Source: an uncultured Oscillospiraceae bacterium (GTDB taxonomy: Bacteria; Bacillota; Clostridia; Oscillospirales; Oscillospiraceae). Taken from it: a stretch of 29,998 bases of DNA. The translations under genes were made by a program, and so were the position numbers. Under the pieces are notes generated by a model, which searched no databases, was not told the DNA's origin, and saw nothing but the letters and a program-made list of their open reading frames with translations. Shown piece after piece: positions 14,270 to 22,391 of the stretch; positions within the stretch are counted from its first letter, which is position 1, and each line of letters starts with the position of its first letter. The DNA lies in the NCBI GenBank assembly GCA_934636305.1, contig CAKUAM010000016.1:1-29998 (forward strand), in the 5' to 3' direction.

Positions 14270-15564
14270 TATCCTGCATCCTCCGTTACCGGAGCAGTAT
14301 CAAATGTCTCGATGCGGCGGATTCTTGCGCCAAGCGCCGTCAGCTTGCCAACAATGTCCTCATAGCCGCGCTCAATGTAGTGTGCATCCTCAATCAGCGT
14401 GGTTCCCTCGGCGCACATCGCGGCAATCACCATCGCCGCACCCGCGCGGAGATCACACGCCCGCACCTCGCAGCCATGCAGCCGCTGCACGCCGTCGATA
14501 ATTGCGGTCTTGCCCTCGACCTGAATGTTTGCACCCATGCGGCCAAGCTCCGCTGTGTACCGGAACCGGTTATCATAAATTCCTTCTGTAACCAGACTCG
14601 TGCCGACCGCTGTTGCCAGACAGACCGAAATTTGCGGCTGCATGTCCGTCGGGAAGCCGGGGTAGGGCATGGTTTTGACGTTGGCCCGATGCAGACGGTA
14701 AGCCGACTCCACACGGATGGCATCATCATATTCGGTAATATCCGCGCCAATCTCACGGAGCTTTGCCGTGATGCAGTCCAGATGCTTCGGAATCACATTC
14801 TCAATCAGCACATCACCGCCGACAGCCGCAGCCGCAGCCATGTACGTACCGGCCTCAATCTGGTCAGGGATGATGGAATAGCTGCCGCCATGCAGCGCCG
14901 GAACACCGCGAACCTTGATGACATCCGTGCCGGCGCCGGAAATCTGCGCGCCCATGGCATTGAGGAAGTTTGCAAGGTCAACAATATGCGGCTCCTTGGC
15001 GCAATTCTCAATGATTGTCATACCGCTGCAGAGCACCGCAGCAAGCAGAATATTCATCGTCGCACCGACGGAGACAATATCCAGATAAATATGTCCGCCG
15101 CGCAGGCCGCCCTTCGGTGCGTCCGCGCAGACATAGCCGCCGGCCTGCTCAACCATGGCGCCCATTGCCTCAAAGCCCTTGATATGCTGGTCAATGGGGC
15201 GGACGCCAAAATTGCACCCGCCCGGCATGGCAACATGTGCATGACCGAAGCGGCCAAGCTCCGCGCCGATCAGATAGTACGACGCGCGGATGCGGCGCAC
15301 AAGCTCAATCGGAGCCGTTGCATTGCGGGCATGGGAACAGTCAATTTCCAAGGTGTTGCGGCCATAGCGGTGAATTTCTGCACCCATGTCGCGCAGAATC
15401 TCCAGCAGCAGGCGCACATCCGAAATATCCGGAACATTTTCAATGCGGCAGGGGCCGCTGACCAGCAGCGTGGCCGGAAGAATGGCGACCGCAGCATTCT
15501 TCGCCCCGGAAATGGTGACCGAGCCGGAGAGCTTTGTTCCGCCCTGAACGATATATTGAATCAA
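14269..15564 (-). CDS. murA: UDP-N-acetylglucosamine 1-carboxyvinyltransferase
   Basis: A 431-aa enzyme of the first committed step of peptidoglycan synthesis: phosphoenolpyruvate plus UDP-GlcNAc to enolpyruvyl-UDP-GlcNAc. K22 in SGAKNAAVAI and the catalytic cysteine C117 in MPGGCNFGVRPID are present, so fosfomycin sensitivity is expected. The start is the TTG at 15564, with GAGGG 8 bases upstream; it places the family N-terminus (IQYIVQGGTKLSGSV) correctly and no ATG is available nearby. The codons upstream of it in frame are leader sequence. It has its own promoter and is separated from yycI by about 270 bases. Confidence 0.93.
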   Translation of the reverse strand: MIQYIVQGGTKLSGSVTISGAKNAAVAILPATLLVSGPCRIENVPDISDVRLLLEILRDMGAEIHRYGRNTLEIDCSHARNATAPIELVRRIRASYYLIGAELGRFGHAHVAMPGGCNFGVRPIDQHIKGFEAMGAMVEQAGGYVCADAPKGGLRGGHIYLDIVSVGATMNILLAAVLCSGMTIIENCAKEPHIVDLANFLNAMGAQISGAGTDVIKVRGVPALHGGSYSIIPDQIEAGTYMAAAAAVGGDVLIENVIPKHLDCITAKLREIGADITEYDDAIRVESAYRLHRANVKTMPYPGFPTDMQPQISVCLATAVGTSLVTEGIYDNRFRYTAELGRMGANIQVEGKTAIIDGVQRLHGCEVRACDLRAGAAMVIAAMCAEGTTLIEDAHYIERGYEDIVGKLTALGARIRRIETFDTAPVTEDAG

Positions 15565-15755
15565 ATCAGAATCCCTCTTTGGTTGGTAAGTCGTCCCGGC
15601 ATGTGCTGCCGGACGTCCGAACGCAGCTGATGGCGGACATGCAAACGGACAGACCGAATCCGGCCTGGCCGCCTGCTGGTTCTTGCTGTTTTCTCCTGCA
15701 GTCTCAGTATTTGCAGCTGTCCGCAGGGTTAACAGCGCCAAATCAGCCCACTGAT
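15565..15755 (-). other. murA leader, about 190 nt
   Basis: Transcript leader between the murA promoter and its TTG start. It holds a hairpin near 15593-15614 (GTCCCGGCA with TGCCGGAC, one bulge) shortly before the ribosome binding site, plus further CGGAC/GTCCG repeats. No known riboswitch motif was recognised. Confidence 0.4.
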
Positions 15756-15784
15756 AGCATAGCACACCACGGCAGGAATGTAAA
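15756..15784 (-). promoter_or_regulatory. Promoter of murA
   Basis: Minus-strand TTTACA (15779-15784) and TATGCT (15756-15761) are separated by 17 bases. Confidence 0.6.
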
Positions 15785-15836
15785 GGAAAAATGACAAATC
15801 AGAAACAGGAATCTTCATATTTTCTTCATAATTCGA

Positions 15837-16655
15837 TCAAACTGCACTGATTTCGCGCGTGATTGCATTGACATAGAAGCTGCCGGAATCTGTCTCAATA
15901 TACCATACCGGAACAAACCGGATCCCGGATGCCGCTGTCTCCGTCGGCAGATAGCCCTGCGTCAGCTGCCAGACACTTTCACCAACCCATCCCAGCACAT
16001 CCCGGCTGGCAAGCAGCTGTGTCAGCGCATCCGCGCAGGAGATGCTCTGCTGCTCAGACACACGGGTAATGCTCTCGCTGCCAAGATAAAATGTGCCCTC
16101 CAGCTGCACAAGCTGCTCCTGCCGATAGGTCAGCTGCAGCATGCTGCCGAACACCGGCACGCCAAGAAGGCTCTGCCCGGCCTGCACAACGGCAGTGCCG
16201 TCTGCCTGCTGCAGCTGCTGCACGGATGCAGCCTGAAAGCCCATACTGCGCAGCAGCTTCCGCGCCGCAGCCTCTGGCTGGCCGGCGCGCTTGCTCCCCA
16301 TAAGCACGGCGGAAAAGCCACCGGTTCTTGTCAGCTGCAGCGTGCCGAGCTCTGAGCTGTACTCCGTCTCAAAGCGGTCCGGGTCACTGGTCATCACTGC
16401 CTTCTGCCCCAGCAGTGCCTGCACGGCCGTTTGCTGCTCTCCGCCAAGCTCTACACTGTAGAGTGTCGCGCTGCGCGGCAGCTCATCGAGCTCCAGGGAA
16501 ATCCCATAGCCGCCATAGAGCGTGCGCAGCTGCTCAAGCATCTGCCTCTGCTCATGTATCTGCGCCATCCGATTGGGCACCACTACCAGCAAAAGGCAAA
16601 GGGCGCTTGCCGTCAGCACCAGCAAAATCAGATTTTTGATTCTGGAACCACTCAT
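15837..16655 (-). CDS. yycI: YycI-like WalK regulatory protein
   Basis: A 272-aa protein with one N-terminal transmembrane helix (about 7-28, IKNLILLVLTASALCLLLVV) and an extracytoplasmic domain. YycI and YycH contact the WalK sensor kinase outside the membrane. Sequence recognition is weak, but its size, topology and last place in a walR-walK-yycH-yycI order are the family pattern. It overlaps yycH as ATGA. No terminator is obvious after it. Confidence 0.75.
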   Translation of the reverse strand: MSGSRIKNLILLVLTASALCLLLVVVPNRMAQIHEQRQMLEQLRTLYGGYGISLELDELPRSATLYSVELGGEQQTAVQALLGQKAVMTSDPDRFETEYSSELGTLQLTRTGGFSAVLMGSKRAGQPEAAARKLLRSMGFQAASVQQLQQADGTAVVQAGQSLLGVPVFGSMLQLTYRQEQLVQLEGTFYLGSESITRVSEQQSISCADALTQLLASRDVLGWVGESVWQLTQGYLPTETAASGIRFVPVWYIETDSGSFYVNAITREISAV

Positions 16656-17941
16656 ACTCCGTCCTCCTGCTGCATCCGCCATCCAAGAGAGAGCTGTCCG
16701 GAGCCGTCATCGGCATACAAAAGCCGCAGACTGCTGCCATCCGGCAGGCATGCTGCCGCCTGTGCTGCCGGCAAAAGCGCAGATGGCTGCGTATCGAGAC
16801 TATAGACCCGATAGGGGACCGAAGCCTGCGTGATCTGCGTTCCGGAGAAGTGGATCTCGATGGCGCCGCTCTGCGGCGCGACCTCGATTCCGGACAGATA
16901 ATAGGCAAACGTACATACCGCGTCATTGCCGGTTTGCGTATACGTCTGCAGATACACGCGCGCATCCCCATAGGCATCGCCTGTCAGACTGCTGATCAGA
17001 CTCCGCGCTGCCTCGATCCGGTCGCTTTGTGCCACGGATGCACTCTGATAGCGGCTGTCCGGCTGTGTGATGCGCAGGGTAATCAGCCCCTGTGCGCTGA
17101 TGCGCAGCGTCAGTCCCGTCTCTGTAAACGACGTGGCGCCGCTGTTGTCCACATAGCGTGCATCCCCATATGGGTTGATGCCCGTCTGTGTCGCCAGAGC
17201 GGAAATGAATCTTGCATCACAGGGATTGGCACTGATCCCGATATACGCCGTCTTGCCGGCCATCACCAGGGAGAGTGCGTCCAGACCGCTGTACGGTGCC
17301 TCCCCGGACTCAAAGGCAAAAAAGCTGCCGTCCGGTACCGCCGACGCCTGCAGCGCGGCAAACGTCTGGCTGGAAAGGTCTGTCTGCGCAGCATAGCACT
17401 GCTGCCCAAGCAGATACAATGTCACCGTATCCTGCTCCTGCGCGAGCACGTACCACTGGGCCGCCTCTGCCTCCGGTGCACGCACGCCAAGCCAGACGCC
17501 AAGCACCTCCGGTGCGATTGCTCCGGGGAAGCAGAACGCTGCGCTGTTTGCCCGCAGCGCAGCATACAGCTGCGCGCGTGTACAGCTCTGCAGCTCTGCC
17601 GCGCTCTCCAGCGCCTGGGCCAGAAGGCTGCCGTACTGACCATACAGATCGTCCAGCGCGGCAAAATCATACTGCGCACTCTGCCGGCCTGCCTCTGTGT
17701 TGAGAGAAATGGCAATCGGCTGGGCCGCACCGGTGATTGTGCCGCCGGTGGCCGGCGCCGTATAGGTCAGCTCCGCCTCGTTGAGGCCAAACAGCCCTGC
17801 AAATGGCCGCAGCGCACTGGCCAGCCATTTTGTCTCTGTCAGGGTCTTTTTCGGCAGGCACATGATACCAAGCGCCAGATTTGCCAGCACAAGCAAGGCA
17901 ATCAGAACATCCTTGCCAAGCTCTGTCAGTCTGTGCTTCAT
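16652..17941 (-). CDS. yycH: YycH-like WalK regulatory protein
   Basis: A 429-aa protein with an N-terminal transmembrane helix (about 10-28, GKDVLIALLVLANLALGI) and a large extracytoplasmic part rich in Ala, Gln, Ser and Tyr. Known YycH proteins are about this size and modulate WalK with YycI. It overlaps walK upstream and yycI downstream as ATGA, so the three are translated together. The assignment relies on context and topology more than on motifs. Confidence 0.75.
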   Translation of the reverse strand: MKHRLTELGKDVLIALLVLANLALGIMCLPKKTLTETKWLASALRPFAGLFGLNEAELTYTAPATGGTITGAAQPIAISLNTEAGRQSAQYDFAALDDLYGQYGSLLAQALESAAELQSCTRAQLYAALRANSAAFCFPGAIAPEVLGVWLGVRAPEAEAAQWYVLAQEQDTVTLYLLGQQCYAAQTDLSSQTFAALQASAVPDGSFFAFESGEAPYSGLDALSLVMAGKTAYIGISANPCDARFISALATQTGINPYGDARYVDNSGATSFTETGLTLRISAQGLITLRITQPDSRYQSASVAQSDRIEAARSLISSLTGDAYGDARVYLQTYTQTGNDAVCTFAYYLSGIEVAPQSGAIEIHFSGTQITQASVPYRVYSLDTQPSALLPAAQAAACLPDGSSLRLLYADDGSGQLSLGWRMQQEDGV

Positions 17942-19722
17942 GCCCGTGCCTCCGTTTTGCTGCCAGGCGGCTCCATCTGTGCATCTGCTGCCGGCAGCGT
18001 GATGAGCACAGACGTCCCTTTGCCGTATTCAGACGAAATTTCAATCCATCCCTTATGCTGGTTCAGAATTTCCTGCGCAATAGACAGGCCCAGACCTGTG
18101 CCGCCCGATTCCCGTGAGCGCGCCTTGTCCACGCGGTAGAACCTGTCAAACAGCCGCGGCAGATCCTTTTCCGGGATGCCAATGCCGTTGTCGGTCACGC
18201 GGACAAACACGTTTTGCCCTGTTGTTCCAACTGTCAGGTCAATTTTTCCACCGTCCGGCGTATATTTGACCGCGTTGGAGACAATGTTTGTGATTACCTG
18301 CTCAATACGCTCCCGGTCCCCATTCACATCGGGGATTTGGCCCTCACTGTGCAGCGTCATGGTATGGCGGTGATTCTGCTCGGCATTGAGCTTCGCCGCA
18401 TCATAGACGTTCTGGACAGCCTTGAGGAAGGGGAAGCGTGAGATGTTCATTTCCATCTTGCCGTAATCAATCTTGCTGAGCGTCAGCAGATCCTGCACAA
18501 TGCGCGTCATGCGGTCTGTTTCACTGATGATGACGTTCATGAAATTGCTCTTGAGCTCCGGCGGCAGCTCGTCGCCCGTCTCCACAATTGTTTCCGCATA
18601 GGATTTGATATTGGTCAGCGGCGTGCGCAGCTCATGGGAGACGTTTGCAACAAACTCGCGCTTGAGCTGCTCGCTGCGGCGCTGCTCCGTAACATCATGG
18701 ATGACAACCAGCACGCCGCCCTGCGTATGGTCGGAGGAAAACGGCGCCATGAACAGCTCAAGCTCCCGGTCGCCGACGGTTTTCTGCGTTTCAATATATT
18801 GCGGCCGCTTGAGTGTCAGAAGCGTGTCCAGCTCCGCCTCCTTGGAGAAAATTTCTTCGAAGGTCGTTGCGGCGGACAGGTTCTGCGCCAGCATCTGCAT
18901 GGCCGCGGGGTTGTAGTGAATGACCGTTCCGGCAGTATTGAACGCCACAACGCCGTCCGTCATATGCAGAAACAGCGTGGAAAGCTTATTTCGCTCATTT
19001 TCCGCAACGGAGATTGTATCCTGCAGCACCTTTGCCATATGGTTGAAGTTCTCTGTCAGCTCACCAATCTCATCCTGACTGTCCACCGTGACGCGCTGGG
19101 CAAAATCGCCGGCAGCCACGCGCTTTGTCCCTACAGTGAGCGCGCGGATGGGCGTAATGAGGATCTGTGAAAGCAGAAATGACAAAACCACGCAGATCAC
19201 AAGCCCCAGCGCCAGCGCGCGCAGGATAATGGCCAGCAGCTCACTGGTCAGCGCGTCGACAGTCGCACGGTTGTCGAGAATGTAGGCAATATACTGCGTG
19301 CCGTCCCGTGTGACCGGCACGGCCAGATCCATATAGTTGTTGGTGATGGCGCTGGTCTGCCCAACCGCTCCATTCATCGCTGTCAGGATATTCTGCGTGA
19401 CGCTGACGCTCGTTTTCTGGTTGGAGCTGTCAAGCACACTGCCGTTCATATCCAGAATATAGACATTGCGCCCCTTGACATCGATCCCCAGGCCGGCCTG
19501 CGCCATCAGCAGCGCCTTCATCTGTGCGGGTGCATTGTCCTCCTCGGCCAGTGCCTGCAGCTGCACAATAAACTCCGGGGTAAAGGTGTCCTCCATCTGC
19601 TCATAAAACTGAGAAACGTAGAAGTTACCGACGCCGCTCATCAGAAATGCACCGGTTGTCAGCATCAGCGCAAGGATCAGGATGACCATAATCATGACCA
19701 TCTTCATGCGCAACGATCGCAC
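17938..19722 (-). CDS. walK: Sensor histidine kinase WalK (YycG)
   Basis: A 594-aa membrane sensor kinase. Order: transmembrane helix (about 5-30), extracellular sensor domain (about 35-160), second helix (about 162-187), HAMP (about 188-240), PAS (about 246-343), HisKA with phosphoacceptor H363 in VANVSHELRTPL, then HATPase with NAVKYTP, DNGIGIPEKD and GGTGLGLSIA. The full WalK architecture is present. The GTG at 19722 is chosen: AAAGGGGG lies 8 bases upstream and the protein then begins RSLRMKMVMIMV. A TTG at 19728 and an ATG at 19707 are alternatives. It follows walR by 31 bases and governs cell-wall hydrolase genes in Firmicutes. Confidence 0.93.
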   Translation of the reverse strand: MRSLRMKMVMIMVILILALMLTTGAFLMSGVGNFYVSQFYEQMEDTFTPEFIVQLQALAEEDNAPAQMKALLMAQAGLGIDVKGRNVYILDMNGSVLDSSNQKTSVSVTQNILTAMNGAVGQTSAITNNYMDLAVPVTRDGTQYIAYILDNRATVDALTSELLAIILRALALGLVICVVLSFLLSQILITPIRALTVGTKRVAAGDFAQRVTVDSQDEIGELTENFNHMAKVLQDTISVAENERNKLSTLFLHMTDGVVAFNTAGTVIHYNPAAMQMLAQNLSAATTFEEIFSKEAELDTLLTLKRPQYIETQKTVGDRELELFMAPFSSDHTQGGVLVVIHDVTEQRRSEQLKREFVANVSHELRTPLTNIKSYAETIVETGDELPPELKSNFMNVIISETDRMTRIVQDLLTLSKIDYGKMEMNISRFPFLKAVQNVYDAAKLNAEQNHRHTMTLHSEGQIPDVNGDRERIEQVITNIVSNAVKYTPDGGKIDLTVGTTGQNVFVRVTDNGIGIPEKDLPRLFDRFYRVDKARSRESGGTGLGLSIAQEILNQHKGWIEISSEYGKGTSVLITLPAADAQMEPPGSKTEARA

Positions 19723-19753
19723 GGGCAACGCCCCCTTTCCGTACAGGCCAGAC

Positions 19754-20455
19754 TCAGCCTGCGAAATAATAGCCGACGCCGCGGCGCGTCATGATATAGG
19801 CGGGCTTCCCCGGATCATCCTCAATTTTTTCGCGCAGGCGGCGCACCGTCACGTCAACGGTACGCATATCGCCGTAATACTCGTAATTCCAGACGCGCTG
19901 CATGAGATCCTCGCGGGAGAATACCTTGCCGCGCTCCCGGATCAGATAGGACAGCAGATCGTATTCCTTCTGCGTCAGATCCACGGGCTTTCCGTTCTTT
20001 GTGACCAGATAGCTGTCCTGGTTGAGAACCAGACCGCCAGCCTCCACTGTATTTGCCGCAGCGGTCTGCGGCGCCGGCGCATACTCCATGCTGCGGCGGC
20101 GCATATTGGCCTTGACCCGAGCCATCAGCTCCTTCATGGAAAACGGCTTTGTCATATAATCATCCGCCCCTGTTTCCAGGCCAAAGACCTTATCCATTTC
20201 CTCCTCGCGCGCCGTCAGCATGATGATGGGCACGGGGTTATTTTCCGCGCGGAGCGTTCTGCAGATATCAAACCCGTTCATCTTCGGAAGCATCACATCC
20301 AGCAAAATGAGGTCCGGGTCCTTTGTCTGCGCCAGCTGCAGGCCGGTTTCGCCGTCAAGCGCCTCCAGTGTCTGATAGCCCTCCCGTGCCAGATTGAATT
20401 TCAGAATTTCAACAATTGCACGTTCATCCTCTACAATCAGGACTGTTTTTTCCAT
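19754..20455 (-). CDS. walR: Response regulator WalR (YycF)
   Basis: A 233-aa OmpR/PhoB-type regulator. The receiver domain has the acidic pair E9/D10, the phosphoacceptor D53 in LLDVMLPKMNG, and K102-type lysine in MTKPFSMKEL. The C-terminal winged helix shows LTQKEYDLLSYL, VWNYEYYGDMRTVDVTVRRLR and RGVGYYF, the WalR-like recognition region. AGGAGG precedes the ATG. It lies 20 bases after an rRNA methyltransferase gene, with which it is probably co-transcribed, and directly before walK. Confidence 0.95.
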   Translation of the reverse strand: MEKTVLIVEDERAIVEILKFNLAREGYQTLEALDGETGLQLAQTKDPDLILLDVMLPKMNGFDICRTLRAENNPVPIIMLTAREEEMDKVFGLETGADDYMTKPFSMKELMARVKANMRRRSMEYAPAPQTAAANTVEAGGLVLNQDSYLVTKNGKPVDLTQKEYDLLSYLIRERGKVFSREDLMQRVWNYEYYGDMRTVDVTVRRLREKIEDDPGKPAYIMTRRGVGYYFAG

Positions 20456-20474
20456 ATGGGATCCTCCTAATCTC

Positions 20475-21812
20475 TTAAAGCGGACGCCGCAGCGCCTTTG
20501 GATAGTGATTCTTCAGTTGTCCGGCCGCACCCTTCGCCCAGCCGAGTCCAAGCCCCTCCACGCAGATCTGGGTCCAGCCGCAAAGCGGAGAGGACAGCAC
20601 ATTTCCGGCCAGATAGGCTCCCAGCTGCGGATCTTCCGCCTGAAAGCTCACTGTGTTTGCAGGCGTTTTCAGCCACAGGGCCCAGGCATGCGCCGGCTCA
20701 AACCGGCCCTTGCGCACCTCACCAAGCTCCAGCCCCGCGCGCAGCACATGCAGCCCGCGCAGCGATGGCAGGCTCTGCGGCACCAGATAGACATTGCTGC
20801 CGAACAGCAGCGGCTCTCCCTCCGGCAGCCCGGCCTCCGTCTGGCGGCAGAACTCCACCAGCTCCGGCGGCATCGGCGCTGCCGCCTGCATGGGGATCTC
20901 CGCCGGCGCGCTGTCGCCCTGTCTCTGCAAAACAGCTGCATAATGTCCCTCTCCCCGCAGCTTGTGCGGCCAAAGACGGAACGTATGCTCCAGTCCCGGC
21001 ATCGGATCTGCTATCCAGTCCGGCCTGCCGGGAGAAAACCACGGAGCATCGATCTGCAGCACGGAAAACTCCGGAGTGTCATGCAGAAATGCGGAAATTA
21101 CGCCTTCATTTTCAAGCGGGGAGAAGGTGCACGTAGAATAGACCAGTCTGCCGCCCGGACGCAGCATTTTTGCTGCGGAATGCAGAATCTCCAGCTGTCT
21201 GGCCGCGCAGATGGCGTTTGTATCCTCTGTCCAGTCCGTCACTGCGGCAGCCTCCTTCCGGAACATTCCTTCTCCGGAGCAGGGCGCATCCACAAGGATT
21301 TTATCAAAATATCCCTCGAACCGCTCTGCCAGCCGCTTCGGGTGTTCATTGAGCACCAGCGCATTGGAGATCCCAAGCCGCTCGATATTCCCGGACAGAA
21401 TATAGGCGCGCTTGGCATTTATTTCGTTGCAGACAAGAAATCCCTGCCCCTGCAGCTTTCCTGCCAGCTGTGTGGATTTCCCGCCGGGCGCAGCGCAAAG
21501 ATCCAGCACACGCTCCCCAGGATGGACATCCAGAAGCTCCGCCGGCGCCATTGCGCTCGGCTCCTGCAGGTAATACAGCCCCGCAGCATGATAGGGCAGC
21601 AGACCCGGCCGTGACACCGCATGGTAATAATATCCCGTCGGGCACCACGCAACAGGGGAGAGCTCCAGTTGTGCAAGGCTCCCGGTAAAGCCCGTTTTGA
21701 GCGGATTCATCCGCAGACCGGTGCACAGCGGTCTGTCATAGGAAGCAAGAAAGGCCTCGTATTCATCTTTTAACAGCTCGCGCATCCGCGTCTGAAAGCC
21801 CTCCGGCAGCAT
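20475..21812 (-). CDS. rRNA m5C methyltransferase (NOL1/NOP2/Sun, RsmF-like)
   Basis: A 445-aa SAM-dependent RNA cytosine-5 methyltransferase. The SAM loop is DLCAAPGGKSTQ (104-115). Both cysteines of the family are present: C178 in DAPCSGEGMF and C228 in YSTCTF. The C-terminal third resembles the RsmF/YebU RNA-binding extension, so 16S rRNA is the probable target. AAGGAG lies about 9 bases before the ATG. It heads the walRK-yycHI operon. Confidence 0.9.
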   Translation of the reverse strand: MLPEGFQTRMRELLKDEYEAFLASYDRPLCTGLRMNPLKTGFTGSLAQLELSPVAWCPTGYYYHAVSRPGLLPYHAAGLYYLQEPSAMAPAELLDVHPGERVLDLCAAPGGKSTQLAGKLQGQGFLVCNEINAKRAYILSGNIERLGISNALVLNEHPKRLAERFEGYFDKILVDAPCSGEGMFRKEAAAVTDWTEDTNAICAARQLEILHSAAKMLRPGGRLVYSTCTFSPLENEGVISAFLHDTPEFSVLQIDAPWFSPGRPDWIADPMPGLEHTFRLWPHKLRGEGHYAAVLQRQGDSAPAEIPMQAAAPMPPELVEFCRQTEAGLPEGEPLLFGSNVYLVPQSLPSLRGLHVLRAGLELGEVRKGRFEPAHAWALWLKTPANTVSFQAEDPQLGAYLAGNVLSSPLCGWTQICVEGLGLGWAKGAAGQLKNHYPKALRRPL

Positions 21813-21880
21813 GGCAGCGTCTCCTTCTGATGTACATACTTTGCTATAATATATTATATTGCATTTCCATGAAAAAGGAA

Positions 21881-21912
21881 AGAGGCACGCCGCATTTTTG
21901 CGGCGTGCCTCT
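21881..21912 (-). terminator. Intrinsic terminator after mscL
   Basis: Perfect 14-bp arms (21881-21894 and 21899-21912) with a TTTT loop are followed on the minus strand by CTTTCCTTTTTC. It ends the parAB-serS-mscL transcript. Confidence 0.88.
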
Positions 21913-21922
21913 GGCTGTGGTT

Positions 21923-22354
21923 TTATTTGTTCTGAAGCAGATCCCGGATCTGTGTAAGCAGGATCTCCTCCTTCGTCGGCTCCGGCTCTTTTTCCGGTTC
22001 CGGCTCTGCCGGCTTTTCAAGCTTTGCCTTTGCGGTATTCAGGGCCTTGACCACAAGGAATACAACAAATGCAATCAGCAGGAAATCAACGATTGTTGTC
22101 AGGAACGTGCCGATTCCCAGCACAACCGCCTCGCTGACAACAGTTTCTCCCTCCATAACGGCAGGCTTCAGCGTAATATTGAGCGTACCCAGATCCACGC
22201 CGCCAATCAGGCAGCCAATCAGCGGCATGATGATATCGTTGACAAGGCTCGTGCTGATCTTGCCGAACGCTGAGGCGATCACAACGCCAATGGCCATGTC
22301 CATGACATTGCCGCGGGAAATGAACGTCTTAAATTCATGAAAGAACTTTTTCAT
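21923..22354 (-). CDS. mscL: Large-conductance mechanosensitive channel MscL
   Basis: A 143-aa pentameric inner-membrane channel that opens under high membrane tension to release solutes. The N-terminal helix and TM1 read FKTFISRGNVMDMAIGVVIASAFG, with the GxxxG-like pore-lining pattern. TM2 is FLLIAFVVFLVVKALN. A Pro/Glu-rich linker (EPEPEKEPEPTKEE) leads to the C-terminal helix LLTQIRDLL. Length is normal. GAGGG precedes the ATG. It follows serS by 37 bases. Confidence 0.95.
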   Translation of the reverse strand: MKKFFHEFKTFISRGNVMDMAIGVVIASAFGKISTSLVNDIIMPLIGCLIGGVDLGTLNITLKPAVMEGETVVSEAVVLGIGTFLTTIVDFLLIAFVVFLVVKALNTAKAKLEKPAEPEPEKEPEPTKEEILLTQIRDLLQNK

Positions 22355-22391
22355 CGTTCAACCCTCTGTATATTTTATTTTCAGCAAGCGT

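Noticed and set aside
15565..15765. N-terminal extension of MurA by 67 residues
   Set aside because: MurA proteins begin near the TTG at 15564, which has its own ribosome binding site; the extension has no homology-like pattern and reaches the promoter.
21840..21882. Promoter for the rRNA methyltransferase/walRK operon at the AT-rich TATAAT near 21853-21858
   Set aside because: A -10 is visible on the minus strand but no acceptable -35 lies at 16-18 bases, so I did not list it as a feature.
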